7,932 bases of DNA from Desulfobacterales bacterium (lineage in GTDB: Bacteria; Desulfobacterota; Desulfobacteria; Desulfobacterales; RPRI01). This document shows, in pieces, positions 5,117-7,932 of the stretch. The notes beneath the pieces are model-generated. The model was given only the letters and a program-made list of their open reading frames with translations. It had not been told where the DNA came from and did no database searches. The position numbers were made by a program, and so were the translations under genes. The stretch lies in assembly GCA_020052975.1 (NCBI GenBank), contig JAGVOC010000126.1, positions 1-7,932 of the forward strand, written 5' to 3'. Within the stretch, counting starts at the first letter, position 1; every line of letters begins with the position of its first letter.

Positions 5117-5482
5117 TGGCTTTGGATAACTTGCTTTAACATGTTTTTGGGGTTCCCCGCTGTTTTATGTGGGTATTCCCCAGATGCCCTTGGATGTAAT
5201 TCGACAAACTTGGTACTATAACAAAAACTTATCTGACAGGATTTGCAGGATTTGACGGATCAACTGCATCAGGCCGCTCCGGAAGAGCGGCCCGAAACAC
5301 GCATCCGCTCCGCGGAGGATGGTAAACGCGGGCGATGGCCTATTGCTTGACCGGCTTCCGGCCGGCAGGCAACATCCTGTCCATCCTGTTAATCCTGTCT
5401 AAAAACTTTGGTTAATCAATGCGTTGTGAGGATAGCACTTGCAGCAACTGTTTACCCACACAAAACAGCGAAGAGCCTTTTT
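5117..5482. other. 366-bp gene-free gap in the menaquinone gene cluster
   Basis: No coding frame of interest is seen. The half nearest mqnC (5117-5235) contains two short G/C palindromes, GGGGTTCCCC (5149-5158) and GGGTATTCCCC near 5169-5179. It may hold the mqnC promoter and leader, though I could not assign convincing -35 and -10 boxes. The rest (5236-5399) is the composite inverted repeat listed separately, and 5400-5482 is plain sequence up to the mqnA stop. Confidence 0.6.
5236..5399. repeat. Composite intergenic repeat with terminal inverted repeats and three internal hairpins
   Basis: The ends are inverted copies built on the word CAGGAT. The left end starts GACAGGATTTGCAGGAT (5236-5252), and the right end is its degenerate reverse complement, ATCCTGTCCATCCTGTTAAT and so on (5374-5399). 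They agree at 19 of 26 positions. Inside are GGCCGCTC-CGGAA-GAGCGGCC (5272-5292, 8 bp perfect), CATCC/GGATG enclosing TCCGCGGA (5302-5321), and a long near-perfect stem 5344-5372 with core CCGGC-TTCCG-GCCGG. Such AGGATnnnCAGGAT strings are common between genes in many anaerobes, from memory. The block looks like a small non-coding mobile or REP-like element inserted between mqnA and mqnC. Confidence 0.6.
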
Positions 5483-6295
5483 TTAGGCATCTCCAAAAAA
5501 GTTCAGCGATTCCGTTTTATTTAATAAATTAAGTTCTTCTGCAGCCGACAGATAATATTCAAGAGCATTTTTCAGATTATCCGTAAATTCAAACTGCAAT
5601 GTATCGTAATAGCCGTTCACATCATATGATATATCCGGATACTTTTGTTTAGCCTTGATTATTACACTTTCCTTTTCCTGAATAAGACATTGCAGGGATG
5701 ATCTGTATGAATTTATTACGGCCCTTAACTCCGGCAGATTCTCTTTGATAACATTTTTACGTACAGCAAATACGGCAAAAACAACCGGGAATCCGGTTTT
5801 CTGAAGCCAGAGCTCCCCCAGGTCATATTTGTAAGGCGCCTTATTGATACAGCCTTTCATAGCGTCATTTCCTATAATGAGCGCAGCATCATGGCTATTT
5901 AAATCAGGACGGGGTCCCGCCTGCAGATAGTAGGGTTCAATACCATAGAATTTTTCAAGCAGGATTTTGAGAAGCACCCTTGATGTGTGTGATGCTCCTG
6001 AGAGACCGACTTTTTTGTTATTGAGAGTTTCGATCGGAAAGTTGCTGCAGAGAATGACTGATCCCACATATCCAACCGAGCTCAAACAGAATTCCGGAAG
6101 CAGGAGAACATCCTCTTTTATATCGGCATAAGTCGCGGAAGAAACCGGGCTTAAATCGAGTTTTTTTTCTTTCATCATTCTGTTCAGCTCTGAAGGAAGT
6201 CCCGGAATAATTCTTATGCTTTTTAACGGCTTCTTTTCAAACATGTGGTAGTAAAAAGGGTAGCAGTTTAAATAATCTATATAACCGACTTGCAT
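5483..6295 (-). CDS. mqnA: Chorismate dehydratase MqnA
   Basis: MqnA removes water from chorismate to give 3-[(1-carboxyvinyl)oxy]benzoate, the first committed step of the futalosine route. The 270-residue protein shows the family motifs GYIDYLNCYPFYY (4-16), LDLSPVSSATYA (46-57), SSVGYVGSVILCSNFP (72-87), SGASHTSRVLLK (99-110), LIIGNDAM (139-146) and DLGELWLQKTGFPVVFA (158-174). It has the same two-lobe binding-protein fold as MqnD. Its ATG at 6295 has GGAG at 6304-6307 with an 8-base spacer. It starts 16 bases after the mqnE stop, so the two are surely co-transcribed. No strong terminator is seen after its stop. Confidence 0.95.
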   Translation of the reverse strand: MQVGYIDYLNCYPFYYHMFEKKPLKSIRIIPGLPSELNRMMKEKKLDLSPVSSATYADIKEDVLLLPEFCLSSVGYVGSVILCSNFPIETLNNKKVGLSGASHTSRVLLKILLEKFYGIEPYYLQAGPRPDLNSHDAALIIGNDAMKGCINKAPYKYDLGELWLQKTGFPVVFAVFAVRKNVIKENLPELRAVINSYRSSLQCLIQEKESVIIKAKQKYPDISYDVNGYYDTLQFEFTDNLKNALEYYLSAAEELNLLNKTESLNFFGDA

Positions 6296-6311
6296 TAATA
6301 AATCTCCGGCC

Positions 6312-7415
6312 TCATTGGATCCAGTAATTTGCAGTCGTCCGGACAGGTTTCAAGCCGGCATTTTCGATCAGCCTTTTGAGGAAAGATTCGGATCCGTAAT
6401 CCGGCGTTTTTGCTCCTGCAGCGTGAACGACCTTTTCATTGTAATAAGTTGCCGCAAAATCATCAACGCCGAATCGTAACAGTACCTGGGCCATTTTATC
6501 TCCAAGGTACATCCAGAGGGCTTTCAAGTGGGGGATGTTATGCAGAAAAATTCGGCTCGCAGCATATATCCTTATGTCATCATATCCTGTTGAAGTTCTG
6601 CGCCTGGCTCTTATCCTTGTGTTCGTGTCATGGAACAGAAGCGGGACGAAGGTTTTAAATCCGCCAGTTTCATCCTGGAGCCTCCTTATTTTTGCAAGAT
6701 GACCGGCAATGTCCCCGATCTCCTCTTTATGATTGTAGAGCATGGTGGCATTTGTTTTAAGACCCATTTCATGAGCGGTTCGCATTATCTGAAGCCACCT
6801 GGTGCCTGGAATTTTTGCCGGCGCTATGATATTTCTGATATGGGGAGAAAATATTTCGGCTCCTCCGCCTGGCATTGCTCCTATTCCGGCATCAATCAGT
6901 CGTTTCAGGGTTTCCTCTACGGTGATTTTGTTCTTTTTTGCAAAGTAATCAATCTCAACGGCAGTAAAGGCAACGACAAAAAGGTCTGGTTTGATCTTTT
7001 TTATCCGCCTTATCATTTTTTCGAAATAATCGATTTTGAGCTCCGGGTGAAGCCCTCCTACGATATGCACCTCATCGATTCCGGATAGAACCGCGTTTTG
7101 TACCCGCTCTGTTATCTCATCGAGGGAAAGAAGAAAGGCGTCTTTGTCTTTTGCATCACGGGAAAAGGCGCAAAGGGGACAGCGAAGTTCGCAGATATTC
7201 GTGAAATTGAGATTCATGTTCACGCCGTAGTATGCCGCATCGCCATGCAATTTTGTCCTTATAAAATTGCTTATTTTACCGAGATCAAGAATATCGTTTG
7301 TTGACAGCATATATCCTGCATCTGCTTTTGAGACAGGTATTCCCTCAAACACCTTTACGGCAATCTTCTTAAGCTTTCTGTTTGTTATTGAATCTGATAG
7401 ATTTTTATATTTCAT
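6312..7415 (-). CDS. mqnE: Aminofutalosine synthase MqnE (radical SAM)
   Basis: MqnE is a radical SAM enzyme that joins the 5'-deoxyadenosyl moiety of SAM to the MqnA product, giving aminofutalosine. In 367 residues it has the 4Fe-4S motif C75-x3-C79-x2-C82 (NICELRCPLCAFS), VGGLHPEL (119-126), MPGGGAEIFSP (181-191), TNATMLYNHKEE (221-232) and the C-terminal FGVDDFAATYYNEKVVHAAGA (315-335). These separate it from its paralogue MqnC in the same cluster. The ATG at 7415 is the only reasonable start because an in-frame TAA precedes it directly. The ribosome site is poor. It lies 60 bases downstream of the prenyltransferase stop and 16 bases ahead of mqnA. Confidence 0.95.
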   Translation of the reverse strand: MKYKNLSDSITNRKLKKIAVKVFEGIPVSKADAGYMLSTNDILDLGKISNFIRTKLHGDAAYYGVNMNLNFTNICELRCPLCAFSRDAKDKDAFLLSLDEITERVQNAVLSGIDEVHIVGGLHPELKIDYFEKMIRRIKKIKPDLFVVAFTAVEIDYFAKKNKITVEETLKRLIDAGIGAMPGGGAEIFSPHIRNIIAPAKIPGTRWLQIMRTAHEMGLKTNATMLYNHKEEIGDIAGHLAKIRRLQDETGGFKTFVPLLFHDTNTRIRARRRTSTGYDDIRIYAASRIFLHNIPHLKALWMYLGDKMAQVLLRFGVDDFAATYYNEKVVHAAGAKTPDYGSESFLKRLIENAGLKPVRTTANYWIQ

Positions 7416-7475
7416 TTATTCTGATCTTGATGAATTCGTAATGATTTTCTCCGAATCGATTAAAAGCCTTGGGAG

Positions 7476-7932
7476 TTATATAAAAACATCAATGAGGGTG
7501 CCGATTAAAAGAAAAGGGGAGACATATATGTTCGCCTTGAAAAATTTTCTCAAAGCGACTCCAAAATCCCTGCTCCTTGCAATTTTCTGCTGGTAAATAA
7601 AGATGAGGGCAACGCACGCTAAAGCTGCCCAGTATGGCATGCTTTTTCCTGTAATAATGCCTGCTGCAATCATTGCCCCGAAGGATAAAACATAACAAAT
7701 TCCTGAGGCGGCGAGAGCCTTTTTCTCTCCATATGCCGATGGAAACGAATAGAGACCTTCTTTTTCGTCGAATTCCACGTCTAAAAGAGCATAGACAATA
7801 TCAAGACCGGCGATCCACAGCAGGATAGCGCCCCCAAGAACAAAAGGAACAACAGAGAATTCACCGGTTACTGCAAGGTAGCCTCCGATAGGGGCGGCAG
7901 ATTCAACAAATCCTAAATAAAAATGTGATGAT
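7476..7932 (-). CDS. mqnP: UbiA-family prenyltransferase, probable MqnP (N-terminus outside window)
   Basis: The frame is open to the right edge of the window, giving the last 151 residues of a membrane prenyltransferase. The second Asp-rich motif of the UbiA family is clear: LDIVYALLDVEFDEKEGL with Asp44, Asp51 and Asp55 of the visible part, followed by SFPSAYGEKKAL. HFYLGFVESAAPIGGYLA near the visible start and three later hydrophobic segments (about 73-92, 99-114 and 135-151) also fit the family. The first Asp-rich motif lies beyond the edge. Next to mqnE and mqnA, its likely job is prenylation of 1,4-dihydroxy-6-naphthoate in the membrane. A 4-hydroxybenzoate-type UbiA cannot be excluded from sequence alone. 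A GTG at 7778 is inside the conserved motif and is not the start. Confidence 0.85.
   Translation of the reverse strand, partial: SSHFYLGFVESAAPIGGYLAVTGEFSVVPFVLGGAILLWIAGLDIVYALLDVEFDEKEGLYSFPSAYGEKKALAASGICYVLSFGAMIAAGIITGKSMPYWAALACVALIFIYQQKIARSRDFGVALRKFFKANIYVSPFLLIGTLIDVFI

Noticed and set aside
5149..5179. Short GGGG-CCCC palindromes as a regulator operator for mqnC
   Set aside because: The stems are only 3-4 bp and the two copies differ. No promoter could be placed next to them.
6630..7088. 152-residue plus-strand frame opposite mqnE
   Set aside because: It is a shadow of the mqnE coding strand. mqnE has complete radical SAM motifs in the other direction.

Overview
The window suggests an anaerobic member of the Desulfobacterota (sulfate-reducer-like or syntrophic deltaproteobacterium), with a moderate-GC genome. 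This rests on three things: a mercury-methylation gene pair hgcA-hgcB, a menaquinone operon of the futalosine type, and intergenic repeats of a style I associate with Desulfobacterales. The genus cannot be fixed from the sequence.

Positions 1-123 are non-coding and hold a degenerate heptad repeat and a strong hairpin. Positions 124-1636 (+) hold hgcA and hgcB, the corrinoid membrane protein and the two-cluster ferredoxin that together convert Hg(II) to methylmercury. Positions 1637-1957 hold no intact gene. They contain what looks like a decayed C-terminal piece of a large serine recombinase on the minus strand, starting at the base after the hgcB stop, and a 14-bp hairpin. Positions 1958-2568 (+) hold a translationally coupled DUF4160-DUF2442 pair that resembles a toxin-antitoxin module. 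Its 3' end runs into a degenerate integron attC-like site (about 2511-2583), so the pair looks like a stranded gene cassette.

From 2628 to the right end, all genes are on the minus strand. In transcription order they are a UbiA-type prenyltransferase (cut by the window edge), mqnE, mqnA, then a 366-bp gap filled by a composite inverted repeat, then mqnC, mqnD and an mqnB-like nucleosidase. MqnA dehydrates chorismate and MqnE adds the adenosyl unit to give aminofutalosine. The nucleosidase removes the base, MqnC cyclises the product, MqnD releases 1,4-dihydroxy-6-naphthoate, and the UbiA enzyme would prenylate it at the membrane. No aminofutalosine deaminase is visible.

The two halves converge on a short stretch (1637-2627) rich in mobile debris. 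The most notable content is hgcAB bordered by recombinase- and integron-like remnants, which is compatible with acquisition by horizontal transfer. I see no wholly new multi-gene system here. The best candidates for undescribed biology are the cysteine-rich N-terminal extension of HgcA and the cassette-borne DUF4160-DUF2442 pair.
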